Below are positions 1 through 8,489 of a DNA stretch of 64,000 bases, piece by piece. Source of the DNA: Paenibacillus marchantiophytorum (GTDB lineage: Bacteria > Bacillota > Bacilli > Paenibacillales > NBRC-103111). Position 1 is the stretch's first letter. The number at the start of each line of letters is the position of its first letter. A program made the translations under genes and the position numbers. A model generated the notes under the pieces. The model was not told the origin of the DNA. It saw only the letters and a program-made list of their open reading frames with translations, and did not search any database. Where the stretch lies: NCBI RefSeq assembly GCF_014640555.1, contig NZ_BMHE01000027.1, positions 31,398 to 95,397 of the forward strand. The letters are read 5' to 3'.

Positions 1-1
1 T

Positions 2-103
2 TCAATCCCTGCACCACTACTGGTGAAAGTAGGGACTAAGGCTTTAGTTCATGGTGGACAATCTCCTGAAGTAGTTAAGGAGTGGGGAGTTTTTGGAGGA
101 TAA
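2..103 (+). CDS. C-terminal end of an unidentified protein (partial)
   Basis: The reading frame is open from the first bases of the window to a TAA at 101-103 and gives 33 residues that end in EWGVFGG. The next gene starts inside it, at a TTG at 93 with an AAGGAG at 77-82, so the two are probably translationally coupled. Too little is visible to name a family. It is likely the first visible member of an operon with the nuclease-like and kinase genes that follow. Confidence 0.5.
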   Translation, partial: SIPAPLLVKVGTKALVHGGQSPEVVKEWGVFGG

Positions 104-701
104 ATATCAATTAAAGCCTTTTATTATAAATGAATTTGATCGAGGTAATATCCGCGGCGCAAATTTTCCTATGTTAACTACTTATGGTGTTCGAGATTAT
201 TCAGAATCTGTTCATTCTACTGGTTTAAATTATCTCACTGAAATTGGAAGGCATATTGAAGGTATTACTTCTCTATCAGAATTCCCAGTATACCCGGTAA
301 ATCCTCAATATAGTCACAGAGTTACTAGGGAAGTAAGGCCAGATTCTCTTTGGTTTGAAAAGGAGACTGGCAAGCCGTTGTTTATTGCTGAGTTTGAAAG
401 ATTTGAAAATTCTAAGTTAAAACATAATAAGCTTCGGGAAAAGATAGAAAATCTTTTGTTAGCCTATCATCAGCTTGGTGGAGAATTGAGAGTAATATTG
501 TTTGTTTATTGGTCATATCAAGGTGCTATTCCAAACGATATTGAAAATTATTTAAGAATTTTTGATGAAGGTTACCGTATGGCTAACGGAAAGCATATAC
601 CTGGGCTCAATTCACTTCATACCAAATGCCTGGTGTTTCAGGCCGTGGCCAGTGGATCAAAAGAAAGTCTGACCATCAATCAGTGGATACAGGTGAGATA
701 A
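93..701 (+). CDS. Unidentified protein, possible PD-(D/E)xK nuclease fold
   Basis: This 202-residue protein is not recognised as a named family. Around residues 82-103 it has RPDSLWFEK, then KPLFIAEFERFE. That is an acidic residue after a proline, followed by a beta strand ending in E-x-E, as in restriction-endonuclease-like (PD-(D/E)xK) cores. A basic stretch, KLKHNKLREK, follows. The fold is inferred from this pattern only. The TTG start at 93 is supported by AAGGAG ten bases upstream. The stop is separated from the kinase gene by a single base, so the two are almost certainly co-expressed. It lies in the part of element 1 to the left of the transposition genes, a position that holds defence cargo in element 2. 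Confidence 0.5.
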   Translation: MEDKYQLKPFIINEFDRGNIRGANFPMLTTYGVRDYSESVHSTGLNYLTEIGRHIEGITSLSEFPVYPVNPQYSHRVTREVRPDSLWFEKETGKPLFIAEFERFENSKLKHNKLREKIENLLLAYHQLGGELRVILFVYWSYQGAIPNDIENYLRIFDEGYRMANGKHIPGLNSLHTKCLVFQAVASGSKESLTINQWIQVR

Positions 702-702
702 A

Positions 703-2151
703 ATGGTTAAAAAACGTTATCTTATTGATTTGAGAGAAAATATGTTGATCGGCGATAGATATATTCTGAAAAAATATATTAGTGAAGGAACTTATGGGTA
801 TGTATGGAAAGCTATAAGATGTTCAGATGGAGAAACTGTTGCACTTAAAATACCCAAGAATCAAGAACGTGGTGATGCCTGCTTGATCGAGGGGGAGCAG
901 TTTATGGATCTCCAACATATTAACATAATTCAGATCTATTGGATGGGTCGGGTAGATGGTTACTTTGTGATTGAGATGGAGTATTTCCCGGGAGAGCCAT
1001 TGTCGAGAGAATTAACAGAATCAGGTTTATCAGTTCCTAGAACATTTAAGACAGTTTATGAGATTTTTGAACATGTTTTGAATGGGCTGGAATGTATGCA
1101 TAGCAAAAAGATTGCTCATGGGGATTTAAAACCCGATAATATATTGATCAATGCAACAGATGTTAAAATTACTGATTTTGGAACTAGCAAACTGATTGAA
1201 GATTACTTCGTCAAAACGATTGATGGAGCAGGAACTTATGCATATATAGCTCCAGAGGTTATTAACTCACAAAAGCGTTACTTGAATTCTGATATATATT
1301 CTCTTGGTGCAATTCTCTATCAATTTCTAACGGGAAAAACCCCACATGAAACCTTTATTCAAGTTATTAATAATTTTCCATATGCCAAGCCGCGCGAGCT
1401 AAATGAAAATATTACAGAAGAAATGGAGCGAGTTATATTAATCGCGCTAAATAGAGACCCATTAAAAAGATATCAAAATGTTCATGAATTTCGATCTGCT
1501 TTTAAAGATGCAGTAAATGAACAATTTAAACAGGTAAGTGAAACAAAATATGTGCCAAGAGCAACCCTTGCTGATAAAAAAGATGCACTTGAATTGGCGA
1601 TTTCTAACTGTAAACTTGGCAAATTCAAACTTGCAGAAAAAATCCTTCTCACGAAAGTTTCTAATGGTCATAAATTACCTGAAATAGTGTTACAACTTGC
1701 GTATATCTACTTTAAAACGGACAGAAGATTTGATGCAATTCGGATTTTAGACGAAATTAATATTACTGAAATTGAGTCAGTTAGGCAAGAAGGCTTTACC
1801 GAAGCTCATCACTACTTAAAAGCGCGGATTGTCTTCGAGATTAAGCAATACGAACAAGCTTTAAAGTTACTAAAATGGTTATGTGAGAAAAATCCTAAAT
1901 CACTTGATTATCGATACCGTTTAGCAATGTGTTATGGTTTATGTAACTTAGAAGATCAAGCAATTAGTATTTTAGAAGAAATAAACCGTGATACACCTGG
2001 AATTTGGGCTGTAGTGAAGAAACTTGGTCAGGCCTATGAACAAAAAAAAGATTATGAACGAGCTCGTGGATATTTCAAGTATGCATTACGATTACGTCCG
2101 AATGATGAGTTGTTAACGAATAAATTAGAGAAATATGATTTCTATTTGTGA
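703..2151 (+). CDS. Serine/threonine protein kinase with C-terminal TPR repeats
   Basis: Residues 18-270 form a Hanks-type kinase domain. There is a glycine-rich loop (SEGTYGYVWKA), the ATP-anchoring lysine in VALKIPK, the catalytic loop HGDLKPDNILI, the DFG motif in ITDFGTSK and an APE motif in YIAPEV. All catalytic residues are therefore present. Residues from about 300 to the end are helical repeats typical of tetratricopeptide motifs, for example a final unit KDYERARGYFKYALRLRPN. No transmembrane segment or PASTA domain is seen, so this is a soluble kinase rather than a cell-wall-sensing PrkC type. The gene abuts the nuclease-like gene and ends before a strong terminator. A role in anti-phage signalling is an inference from context. 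Confidence 0.88.
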   Translation: MVKKRYLIDLRENMLIGDRYILKKYISEGTYGYVWKAIRCSDGETVALKIPKNQERGDACLIEGEQFMDLQHINIIQIYWMGRVDGYFVIEMEYFPGEPLSRELTESGLSVPRTFKTVYEIFEHVLNGLECMHSKKIAHGDLKPDNILINATDVKITDFGTSKLIEDYFVKTIDGAGTYAYIAPEVINSQKRYLNSDIYSLGAILYQFLTGKTPHETFIQVINNFPYAKPRELNENITEEMERVILIALNRDPLKRYQNVHEFRSAFKDAVNEQFKQVSETKYVPRATLADKKDALELAISNCKLGKFKLAEKILLTKVSNGHKLPEIVLQLAYIYFKTDRRFDAIRILDEINITEIESVRQEGFTEAHHYLKARIVFEIKQYEQALKLLKWLCEKNPKSLDYRYRLAMCYGLCNLEDQAISILEEINRDTPGIWAVVKKLGQAYEQKKDYERARGYFKYALRLRPNDELLTNKLEKYDFYL

Positions 2152-2356
2152 CTATTAACTGAGAGGACTCCTAATTCTAACGTCAATGGGAGATTCACTA
2201 AAGAATGAGAATGAATGAGTGGATGCACGGATTATATATCCAATTTTTGAAAAACAATCTCTCCATCTTGGCCAACGTGGTTATTTATCGTCAATCCCGT
2301 GAGGCGTGTATGTGCATCTTATCTTAATCTCGGTTGAAGAATCTAATAGAAATGCT

Positions 2357-2402
2357 CATAAAACAAACAGGAGGCCAGTCCCGGCCTCCTGTTTGTTTTA
2401 TG
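2357..2402. terminator. Strong bidirectional rho-independent terminator
   Basis: A perfect 20-bp inverted repeat (arms 2357-2376 and 2383-2402, six-base loop AGTCCC) has a GGAGGCC/GGCCTCC core and A-rich/T-rich outer arms. It closes the kinase operon and insulates the transposition genes that begin at 2521. Confidence 0.88.
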
Positions 2403-2423
2403 CAGGTTCTACAAAATAGAGTA

Positions 2424-2462
2424 TTGAATCTATTGATATCTATAATTAGATATAAGTATATT
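2424..2462 (+). promoter_or_regulatory. Promoter and palindromic operator candidate upstream of the 2521 gene
   Basis: A palindrome ATATCTA-TAAT-TAGATAT (2436-2453) overlaps a possible promoter, TTGATA at 2433 and TATATT at 2457 (18-base spacing); an alternative -10 TATAAT sits at 2441. The divergent XRE-type repressor at 3309-3761 or an unlinked regulator could bind here. The site is read from the sequence only. Confidence 0.35.
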
Positions 2463-2520
2463 TAATTTAAAAAGGGATATAATAATTGATAGAATCTATG
2501 AAAGGAGTTGTATAAGGAGT

Positions 2521-2889
2521 ATGTGTATTCAGAACTTGATGAAAAGAGGCTATGGAAAAGTTACAGCAGGAGGCATTTTGTTCAAAGGGAAACGATTTAC
2601 TTGCCCTAGAGCAATTCGTGAACAATGGTTCGAGCGGGCAATGCTAGAAAAGGAATGGAGAGTTAAGGTTGTTTTTAAACCTGAGAATAGCGCAATTATT
2701 TATATACCTGATGGGATGGGAGACCTAGAACCTTGCAACACAATTGCTACTAATAACACCATTGAAGACATCAAACTTCAACGTTATTTTCAAAGTATTC
2801 AGAAACTCAAATCTTTAAGGGAAGTGATGAAGAAGCAGAAAGTTTATAGGAGGCATAATAAAAAGAAGAGGCTATTATGGAAGAGTTAA
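2521..2889 (+). CDS. Solo TnsB/Mu-transposase C-terminal barrel-like protein
   Basis: The 122-residue product lacks any catalytic domain but resembles the small beta-barrel and tail found after the DDE domain in TnsB and MuA. It has GGILFKGKRFTC, then WRVKVVFKPENSAIIYI, a pattern matching GITFEGIHYKC and NFIYVKTSDG in the TnsB of this same element. The helical end, LQRYFQSIQKLKSLRE, is almost identical to that of the gene at 37949, upstream of tnsA in element 2. It is therefore a conserved partner of the transposition genes, not a random relic. The ATG at 2521 is chosen because it gives the same length before the conserved core as the element 2 copy; AAGGAG at 2514 is unusually close and AAAGGAG at 2501 rather far. 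A role in end binding or regulation of transposition is inferred. Confidence 0.6.
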   Translation: MCIQNLMKRGYGKVTAGGILFKGKRFTCPRAIREQWFERAMLEKEWRVKVVFKPENSAIIYIPDGMGDLEPCNTIATNNTIEDIKLQRYFQSIQKLKSLREVMKKQKVYRRHNKKKRLLWKS

Positions 2890-3239
2890 TAGAAGAGGTC
2901 GAACATATTGTTTATGTTTACAAACTCAATATCGAGAGACAAAAAAAATATTATGATTATCCATTTACAAATAATCCGGCTCACTATTACCAACTTATGA
3001 TGCTCCAAAAAACGCTTGAGGTTTGGACAAGCTGTTTAGAAAAAATAATGAAGAATAAGAAAGACCGGTGGGGGCCGGTCGAGCCGCGGAGAAGTAAGGA
3101 ATTTGATAAACGAATAAAACTAGAAAAGAATGGAGTCCCTGGCTTTGTAACCCCCAATACCCTCAATGCAATGCTGACCCACATGAAGTGTTTGGAGAGC
3201 AGAATTGAGCAACTTGAAAGTACTTTCTGTATGAAGTAA
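2877..3239 (+). CDS. Small hypothetical protein of element 1
   Basis: The start codon overlaps the last codons of the preceding gene by 13 bases, so the two are translated together. The 120-residue product is hydrophilic and mostly helical, with a segment ending ARIEQLEST-like near the C-terminus (LESRIEQLESTF) that could form a short coiled coil. No family is recognised, and element 2 has no counterpart at this position. It may be a small regulator or structural partner of the solo barrel protein. Confidence 0.6.
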   Translation: MEELIEEVEHIVYVYKLNIERQKKYYDYPFTNNPAHYYQLMMLQKTLEVWTSCLEKIMKNKKDRWGPVEPRRSKEFDKRIKLEKNGVPGFVTPNTLNAMLTHMKCLESRIEQLESTFCMK

Positions 3240-3308
3240 AGAAAAGTAGGGCTGGTAATACCACGCCACTCAAACAATTGGCTTAAACATTTAATTTAGA
3301 TCGGAAAC

Positions 3309-3761
3309 TTACATACTTCCCTTAGTCCCAATGTTATTGATGTTTTTTTCTTTAAGTGGCCAGATCACGTTACGCATCAAATGAGCAATTGACTTAGAGA
3401 TAATCTCTTTTTCATCAGATGTTAAAATTTCATTATACATTTTGAATTGGTAGCCCGAATTAATGGCCTCTATTAAATCGAAGGATTCTTGAAATTTCCA
3501 ATTCTCTTGTTTATCGTAAATATCTTCAATTCCATCTTGAGGATGAGTTGATGGAAGGTTACCTTCAACACCTAGTAAATAATCTGTTGATACACGAAAG
3601 ACATCTGCTAACTTTATCAGATGTTTGAGTTCAGGCTTGGCAACATTTCGTTCCCAATTGGATATAACCTGCTTCCTCGCATCAATCTTGAGTGCTAACT
3701 CTTCTTGTGTCCAAGCAAATTGAACTCTGAGTTGTTTAATTCGCTCTCCGAGCGTGCTCAT
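3309..3761 (-). CDS. XRE-family transcriptional regulator
   Basis: Residues 4-64 form a classic lambda-repressor-like helix-turn-helix: LGERIKQLRVQFAWTQEELA, then ISNWERN, then LIKLADVFRVSTDYLLG. The remaining 85 residues are an unassigned C-terminal region. The gene is divergent from tnsA, with about 270 bases between the two starts. That interval carries three 12-bp direct repeats, a likely operator. The arrangement suggests a repressor that controls itself and the transposition operon. Element 2 has no equivalent here. Confidence 0.85.
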   Translation of the reverse strand: MSTLGERIKQLRVQFAWTQEELALKIDARKQVISNWERNVAKPELKHLIKLADVFRVSTDYLLGVEGNLPSTHPQDGIEDIYDKQENWKFQESFDLIEAINSGYQFKMYNEILTSDEKEIISKSIAHLMRNVIWPLKEKNINNIGTKGSM

Positions 3762-3832
3762 ATAATTTCACCTGCCTTACATATAGAATATAACACAAAA
3801 TATTATTCTGTAATATGTGTATGTTTAGTGGT

Positions 3833-3868
3833 GTATTCAGCAAAGTATTCAGTAAAGTATTATATTTT
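3833..3868. repeat. Three 12-bp direct repeats, possible operator of the XRE regulator
   Basis: GTATTCAGCAAA, GTATTCAGTAAA and GTATTATATTTT follow one another with a 12-base period, roughly one helical turn, between the divergent XRE gene and tnsA. Their position fits operators for the regulator; binding is inferred. Confidence 0.4.
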
Positions 3869-4028
3869 AAATTTACAAACAAGTCTTGTAAGTACATTTA
3901 AAATATTATAATATCGAATTGAATATTGAGAATTACAAAGTCTTCCAGAGAAAAATTCTGTGGAGAGTGCTTGTAGCAAAAGAGAAGATCGTGGATTTAC
4001 AAACTTCTATAATGTGAGGAGTGGTTAT

Positions 4029-4850
4029 TTGGCTAAACGTAAACGAGCAACAACACGAAGCTCTATTGCTAGAAGAATAAAAGAGAAGAGAGGCCAGGGA
4101 CAAGGAATTCACTACAGGCCATGGCTCACAATTCATGATGTTCCCTCTGAAGGACTCGTGAGTCGGATTAAAGGTTGGAAAACGGGGAGAATACATCACT
4201 TATTTTCGGAACATCTGGAAACAGCATATTTCTATACTTGTGAATGGTCGCCTAATATTTTGGATCTTCGCGAACAATTTCCTCTCCTCCCTTTAGAGAA
4301 GACTATGTTCATCGCTGAATCATTGAAAATCAAGCATCCTACCGATCCCAAAACGAGGGAGCCGATTGTAATGACAACGGACTTTATGCTAACAGTTCAA
4401 ACAGAAAACGGACTGGAATATTGGGCACATACGGCAAAACCAAAGTCAAAGTTGACTAAAAGAACCTTAGAGAAATTTGAAATCGAAAGAAGATTTTTTG
4501 CTGATGAAGGTGTGAAATGGAGAATAATTACGGAAGACGATATTTCATACAATTTGGTCAAAAACGTTGCTTGGGTTCATTCAGCCCGAACGTTACTTGG
4601 TATGAACCATCTAAATAAAGAAGTCATCAATTCTATCGAAGCAGATCTTTTTCAAGCTTTATTAAATCGAACAATGCCTTGCTCAAAAGTAGCAATTGAG
4701 TGTGATCAGAGGTTTGGTTTTGCACCGGGGACTTGCTTGTTCATCATTCGCCACCTCATAGCTAACAAACATTGGTTGGTTGATATGAATAGTTTAATCA
4801 ATCCTGCCTTAGGACCAATAGACATCAGACGCGCTGGGAATATATTGTGA
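4029..4850 (+). CDS. tnsA: TnsA endonuclease of Tn7-like element 1
   Basis: TnsA makes the 5' strand cuts at the transposon ends and works with TnsB. The 273-residue protein opens with a basic KRKRATTRSSIARRIKE segment, then PWLTIHDVPSEG. Its nuclease core shows the expected acidic residues: E in FSEHLE, D in VMTTDFML, and K in AHTAKPKSK. The glutamine that precedes this lysine in E. coli TnsA (Q-x-K) is a threonine here and in element 2. The start is set at the TTG at 4029 because GAGGAG sits seven bases upstream and the protein then aligns end to end with the element 2 TnsA. An in-frame GTG at 3960 would add 23 unconserved residues. It begins the tnsABC-tniQ operon. Confidence 0.93.
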   Translation: MAKRKRATTRSSIARRIKEKRGQGQGIHYRPWLTIHDVPSEGLVSRIKGWKTGRIHHLFSEHLETAYFYTCEWSPNILDLREQFPLLPLEKTMFIAESLKIKHPTDPKTREPIVMTTDFMLTVQTENGLEYWAHTAKPKSKLTKRTLEKFEIERRFFADEGVKWRIITEDDISYNLVKNVAWVHSARTLLGMNHLNKEVINSIEADLFQALLNRTMPCSKVAIECDQRFGFAPGTCLFIIRHLIANKHWLVDMNSLINPALGPIDIRRAGNIL

Positions 4851-4860
4851 GGTGGAACCC

Positions 4861-4935
4861 ATGTTAGTAGAGAAATCCGAGGTGTTTGACATATTTCAAA
4901 AGGTTCAAAGCAGATGCTTTTATGACCCAAAATGA
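4861..4935 (+). CDS. Possible 24-codon leader ORF between tnsA and tnsB
   Basis: An ATG at 4861 follows a GAGGTGG ribosome binding site that overlaps the tnsA stop codon. It encodes 24 residues beginning MLVEKSEVFD and ending just before tnsB. It may couple translation of tnsB to tnsA. In element 2 the two genes overlap and no such ORF exists, so this is tentative. Confidence 0.25.
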   Translation: MLVEKSEVFDIFQKVQSRCFYDPK

Positions 4936-4952
4936 TAGTTGAGGATTGCAAT

Positions 4953-7154
4953 ATGGAGATACAGGTGAACCTTGTCCTTCAAAGTAAATCGGGTGAAGAA
5001 AGAATTCTATACATAGCCCCAGACAAAAGTTATGTATATACTATTTCGCTTTCTGAAAAAGATCCATTACCCACTAGAATGGACTTTAGCAAACTAGTGG
5101 ATGATTTAAATAATGGCTACTATACAAAATCAGAGAACGACCCTTATGCCATTCTCATGAATCCAACTGCAAAATATCTAGAAAAACACGGTTCCGGAGT
5201 TGATGCGAAATGGAATTTAATAAAGGATATTGTTGAAAATGAACCGGCAATATATGACCGAGTACTCCGCGGGGAAGTAATGAAGGAGCTCATTGAACGG
5301 ACTAAAAAGAGTAAAACTCTTATTTATAGGTACTTAAGATTTTATTGGACCGGCGGGAAAATGAAGAATGCTTTATTGTCACATTATTTTAAATGCGGGC
5401 GTCCTATGAAGCCAGGAGAACGGAAAAATATTGTAAATAAAGTAGGCAGAAGAAGTATTTTAGCAATTGCCAATGAGAACTCCCCGGAATACTTAGGTGT
5501 AGTTATTAAGAAAGAAGACAGAGTCAAAATGAGTGCTTCATTGGCAGAATGGTATAAAAAAAATAAACGAAATAGCTTGGAATTTGTTCATGAACAAATG
5601 TGGCACCATCATTATCTTGAGAAGGTGTTTGAAGGTGGTGAGCTAAAGGAAGTCCCATTACCAAGCTATAAAGTACCGACAATAGACCAACTGAGATATT
5701 ACTACGAGCAGACTGAAGATTACAAGAAGGTTTTGATTGCTCGAGAGGGTATGCGTAACTATAACCTGAAATATAGACCTGTTTTGGGAAATGCAACTAG
5801 AAGAGCCGCAGGTCCAGGAAGTATATACGAAATAGATGCAACAGTGGGAGATATCTATTTAATAAGCCAAGTGGATAGAACTAAGGTCATCGGCAGACCT
5901 GTTATTTATCTTGTTATTGATGTATTCAGCAGAATGATCGCAGGATTTTATGTCGGCCTGGAAGGCCCGTCGTGGCAAGGAGCTATGATGGCTCTAGAAA
6001 ATGCAGCTATCAATAAGGTGGAGTTTTGCGCAGAATATGATATACCTATTGAAGACTCTCAGTGGCCTTGCCGTCATATGCCTGAAGTGCTTATTGGCGA
6101 CAGAGGTGAGTTGGAGAGTAAAAGAGCGGATTCAATCACGCAATTTTTGGGTGTTGTTGTCAAAAATGAACCTCCGTACAGAGCAGACTGGAAAGGAATA
6201 GTGGAATCAAGTTTTAAGACGGTGAGCACTACTATTAAGAAATGGGCACCTGGGGCAGTATTTCCAGATTTTAAGCAACGCGGTGGGAAAGATTATGTAC
6301 TCGACGCAAAGCTCTCGCTATGCGGTTTTATTAAAATGATGATACAGTTTATTCTTTATCACAATAACAATAAGGTTATAAAAGATTATCCGATAGATAC
6401 TAGTATGGTACCTGAATCCGTGTTACCCGTACCGATTCAATTGTGGAATTGGGGAATTCAGAACCGCTCTGGGCACCTAAAGACATTTTCGAGGGACATT
6501 ATTCGTCTGAACCTTCTTCCAAGTAAAAAAATAACGACTACTCGATTGGGGATTACTTTTGAAGGGATACATTATAAATGTGACACGTTAGAGAAGGCAG
6601 GGTGGTTTGTCAAAGGTGATTCCAGATCGGCGATAATGGCATACGATAGAAGATCTATGAACTTTATCTATGTAAAGACTTCAGATGGACTCGATTATTA
6701 TAAATGCAGTCTACAGGAAAAATCTGATCGTTTTATGGATTTAAGTCTTGAGGAAATCAAGATGCTGCAGCATGAGGAAAAACTAGCATTAGCTAATTAT
6801 AAGGACTCCCAGAATCTGGCCAAATATAAGATGAACCAGGAATTTAAAAAGATTGTTCAAGGAGAAATAGACTTGTCAAACCAAGCAAGAGAAAGAGTAG
6901 ATATGACCAATAGAGAGTTTAAAGCCAATACCCAGGAGAATAGGGCTGTTGCTAGAAAGGTAGTGCAAACAAACCAGGCTTTTGATCTTGGGACAGAATC
7001 AAATCAGCAAATATTTGTCGAGAACCATACTCACTCAGAATATATCGCGGATGATGAAGAGGGAGAAGTAAAGGGAATGTCATTGCTTGATAAGCTAAAA
7101 AGAAGAAAAAACAAGGATTCAGAAAGTGGGGTTGAAAATAATGATGAAGAATAA
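4953..7154 (+). CDS. tnsB: TnsB DDE transposase of Tn7-like element 1
   Basis: TnsB binds repeated sites in the transposon ends and joins the 3' ends to target DNA. The 733-residue protein has N-terminal helical DNA-binding domains, then an RNase H-fold rve domain with all three catalytic acids: D in YEIDATVGD, D in LIGDRGE, and E in KGIVESSF. A C-terminal barrel (GITFEGIHYKC) follows. The last 100 residues are charged and probably contact TnsC. The ATG at 4953 is chosen because GAGGA lies seven bases upstream and because it matches the element 2 protein; an upstream ATG at 4932 would add seven residues. It is flanked by tnsA and a degenerate DDE-type gene. Confidence 0.95.
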   Translation: MEIQVNLVLQSKSGEERILYIAPDKSYVYTISLSEKDPLPTRMDFSKLVDDLNNGYYTKSENDPYAILMNPTAKYLEKHGSGVDAKWNLIKDIVENEPAIYDRVLRGEVMKELIERTKKSKTLIYRYLRFYWTGGKMKNALLSHYFKCGRPMKPGERKNIVNKVGRRSILAIANENSPEYLGVVIKKEDRVKMSASLAEWYKKNKRNSLEFVHEQMWHHHYLEKVFEGGELKEVPLPSYKVPTIDQLRYYYEQTEDYKKVLIAREGMRNYNLKYRPVLGNATRRAAGPGSIYEIDATVGDIYLISQVDRTKVIGRPVIYLVIDVFSRMIAGFYVGLEGPSWQGAMMALENAAINKVEFCAEYDIPIEDSQWPCRHMPEVLIGDRGELESKRADSITQFLGVVVKNEPPYRADWKGIVESSFKTVSTTIKKWAPGAVFPDFKQRGGKDYVLDAKLSLCGFIKMMIQFILYHNNNKVIKDYPIDTSMVPESVLPVPIQLWNWGIQNRSGHLKTFSRDIIRLNLLPSKKITTTRLGITFEGIHYKCDTLEKAGWFVKGDSRSAIMAYDRRSMNFIYVKTSDGLDYYKCSLQEKSDRFMDLSLEEIKMLQHEEKLALANYKDSQNLAKYKMNQEFKKIVQGEIDLSNQARERVDMTNREFKANTQENRAVARKVVQTNQAFDLGTESNQQIFVENHTHSEYIADDEEGEVKGMSLLDKLKRRKNKDSESGVENNDEE

Positions 7155-7170
7155 TAAGGAGGTTGCCTCA

Positions 7171-7596
7171 ATGGACACCATTGTTGTTGAGCAGTGTATC
7201 CTCGATCTAAACCTTACATTAAATTGCCCAAGTAGTGTAAGGCGACCTTCAATTTATTTTGCTATGGAAAAGAAAAGCCGTATGATTATGGAATACCATA
7301 TTGCTACTGATGGAAAGTATGCGAATCACATTAAGAGTTTATTAGAAAAAATAATTGCGATTTCTGGGGTATGTCCATTATTTCTAGAAATTCAAGAAAC
7401 TCTAAGTAAAACAGAAAATGACGAACTTAGAAAGTTATCAGCAAAATATAATGTTGGAATTAAGATAGCACCTCAGTTTAGGGTTAATTCTTTTCACCGT
7501 CAGTATTTAGAAAAACAATTCAATACTATTAATAGAAGTTTATTGCAAACACTGAATATGGCATCAAAATACTCGAATTTAGGTGAACCAAGATGA
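7171..7596 (+). CDS. Stand-alone degenerate rve/DDE-like domain protein
   Basis: This 141-residue protein sits between tnsB and tnsC and has no counterpart in element 2. Its order of motifs follows an integrase core: ILDLNLTL, then RRPSIYFAMEKKSRMIMEYHI (compare RPxxxxxxDxxSRMIxGYH in rve transposases), then PLFLEIQET where the second catalytic Asp and DNG motif should be, then QYLEKQFNTINRSL resembling the third acid and its helix. The first Asp appears replaced by Glu and the second is missing, so catalysis is unlikely. The ATG at 7171 has AAGGAGG at 7156, showing it is meant to be translated. It overlaps the next gene by four bases. It could be a regulatory or structural pseudo-transposase, or a relic. 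Confidence 0.55.
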   Translation: MDTIVVEQCILDLNLTLNCPSSVRRPSIYFAMEKKSRMIMEYHIATDGKYANHIKSLLEKIIAISGVCPLFLEIQETLSKTENDELRKLSAKYNVGIKIAPQFRVNSFHRQYLEKQFNTINRSLLQTLNMASKYSNLGEPR

Positions 7597-8489
7597 AACC
7601 AATTGAACATTACACGCTAAATCCGATACTAAAAGGAAAAGTCGTAACTGCCCAATACAATGCTGATCAAGTGATTAAGGCATATGCAGGGAACCCATTG
7701 ATAGAGTCACTTCCTAGTATTATGGAGGAGGAAGAGGTTCTGAATATAAGACCAAAGTATCCTGATTATGATCAATCTCAGCTTAAGATGAGCAGAAAAT
7801 TAAGGCTGCATTGTGTTAAGCAGTTAAGTGATTATGTCGATATTCTCCCCATTCACATTTTAAAACAACGATTTTCTAGAATGCTACGTCATGGGTATGT
7901 TGCTCGAAATCCTCTCCTTAGAGAATATACGCGCCTGTTTCATGTGGACGTCCAGAAAATATTGGGTAGCAGCGTGGATGAAGATGGCGCGAATGTCGCT
8001 GGCATTCGTTCTGCCGCGGCAGGATTTAATATTATTGGGGTTAGTGGGCAAGGAAAAAGTACTGCTGATAATTTAAATCTTTTGCTTTATCCTCAAGTGA
8101 TTCAGCATTCTGAGTACAAAGGGAAGCCATTTATTCTTGATCAATTGGTCTGGTTGAAATTTAATTGTCCCTTCGATGGAACTATTAAAGGGCTATGCAT
8201 TAACTTCCTTCAAGCTGTTGATGCCGTATTGGGAACAAATTATTACAAAAGATTCTCTACCAAAGGTTCAACAACAGATACTCTTATCCTCCGAACTGCA
8301 CAGATTGCCTCAGGTCACTGTCTTGGAACTCTAGTAATCGATGAGATTCAAAACTTGTTCCTTGAGAAGAGTAGTGGGTTGAAATGGAGAGTACAAGTAA
8401 ATCTCTTCCTGGATATGATTAATACAATTGGTGTTCCTATTGTTTTAGTAGAACAATTAATCCACAGGTCTGAGGAAAAAACTAGATGA
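7593..8489 (+). CDS. Truncated TnsC copy (first of two tandem tnsC genes)
   Basis: This 298-residue protein copies the N-terminal half of the TnsC encoded just downstream. It keeps the Walker A motif GVSGQGKST and Walker B in TLVIDEIQNL. It stops near the point where the full protein continues into GTFKALRLFGGSFSQARR, so it lacks the C-terminal part of the AAA+ domain and the region that contacts other Tns proteins. The last 20 residues (EQLIHRSEEKTR) no longer match. Its stop overlaps the start of the full-length gene in an ATGA. It could be a decaying duplicate or act as a truncated subunit that poisons or modulates TnsC filaments. Confidence 0.75.
   Translation: MKPIEHYTLNPILKGKVVTAQYNADQVIKAYAGNPLIESLPSIMEEEEVLNIRPKYPDYDQSQLKMSRKLRLHCVKQLSDYVDILPIHILKQRFSRMLRHGYVARNPLLREYTRLFHVDVQKILGSSVDEDGANVAGIRSAAAGFNIIGVSGQGKSTADNLNLLLYPQVIQHSEYKGKPFILDQLVWLKFNCPFDGTIKGLCINFLQAVDAVLGTNYYKRFSTKGSTTDTLILRTAQIASGHCLGTLVIDEIQNLFLEKSSGLKWRVQVNLFLDMINTIGVPIVLVEQLIHRSEEKTR

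Noticed and set aside
2152..2520. Possible R end of element 1 just left of the transposition genes
   Set aside because: No TGT terminus and no AAAGTC-type repeats were found there, only a terminator and promoter-like sequence.
3960..4028. Upstream GTG start of tnsA
   Set aside because: It adds 23 unconserved residues and has no ribosome binding site, whereas the TTG at 4029 has GAGGAG at the right distance.
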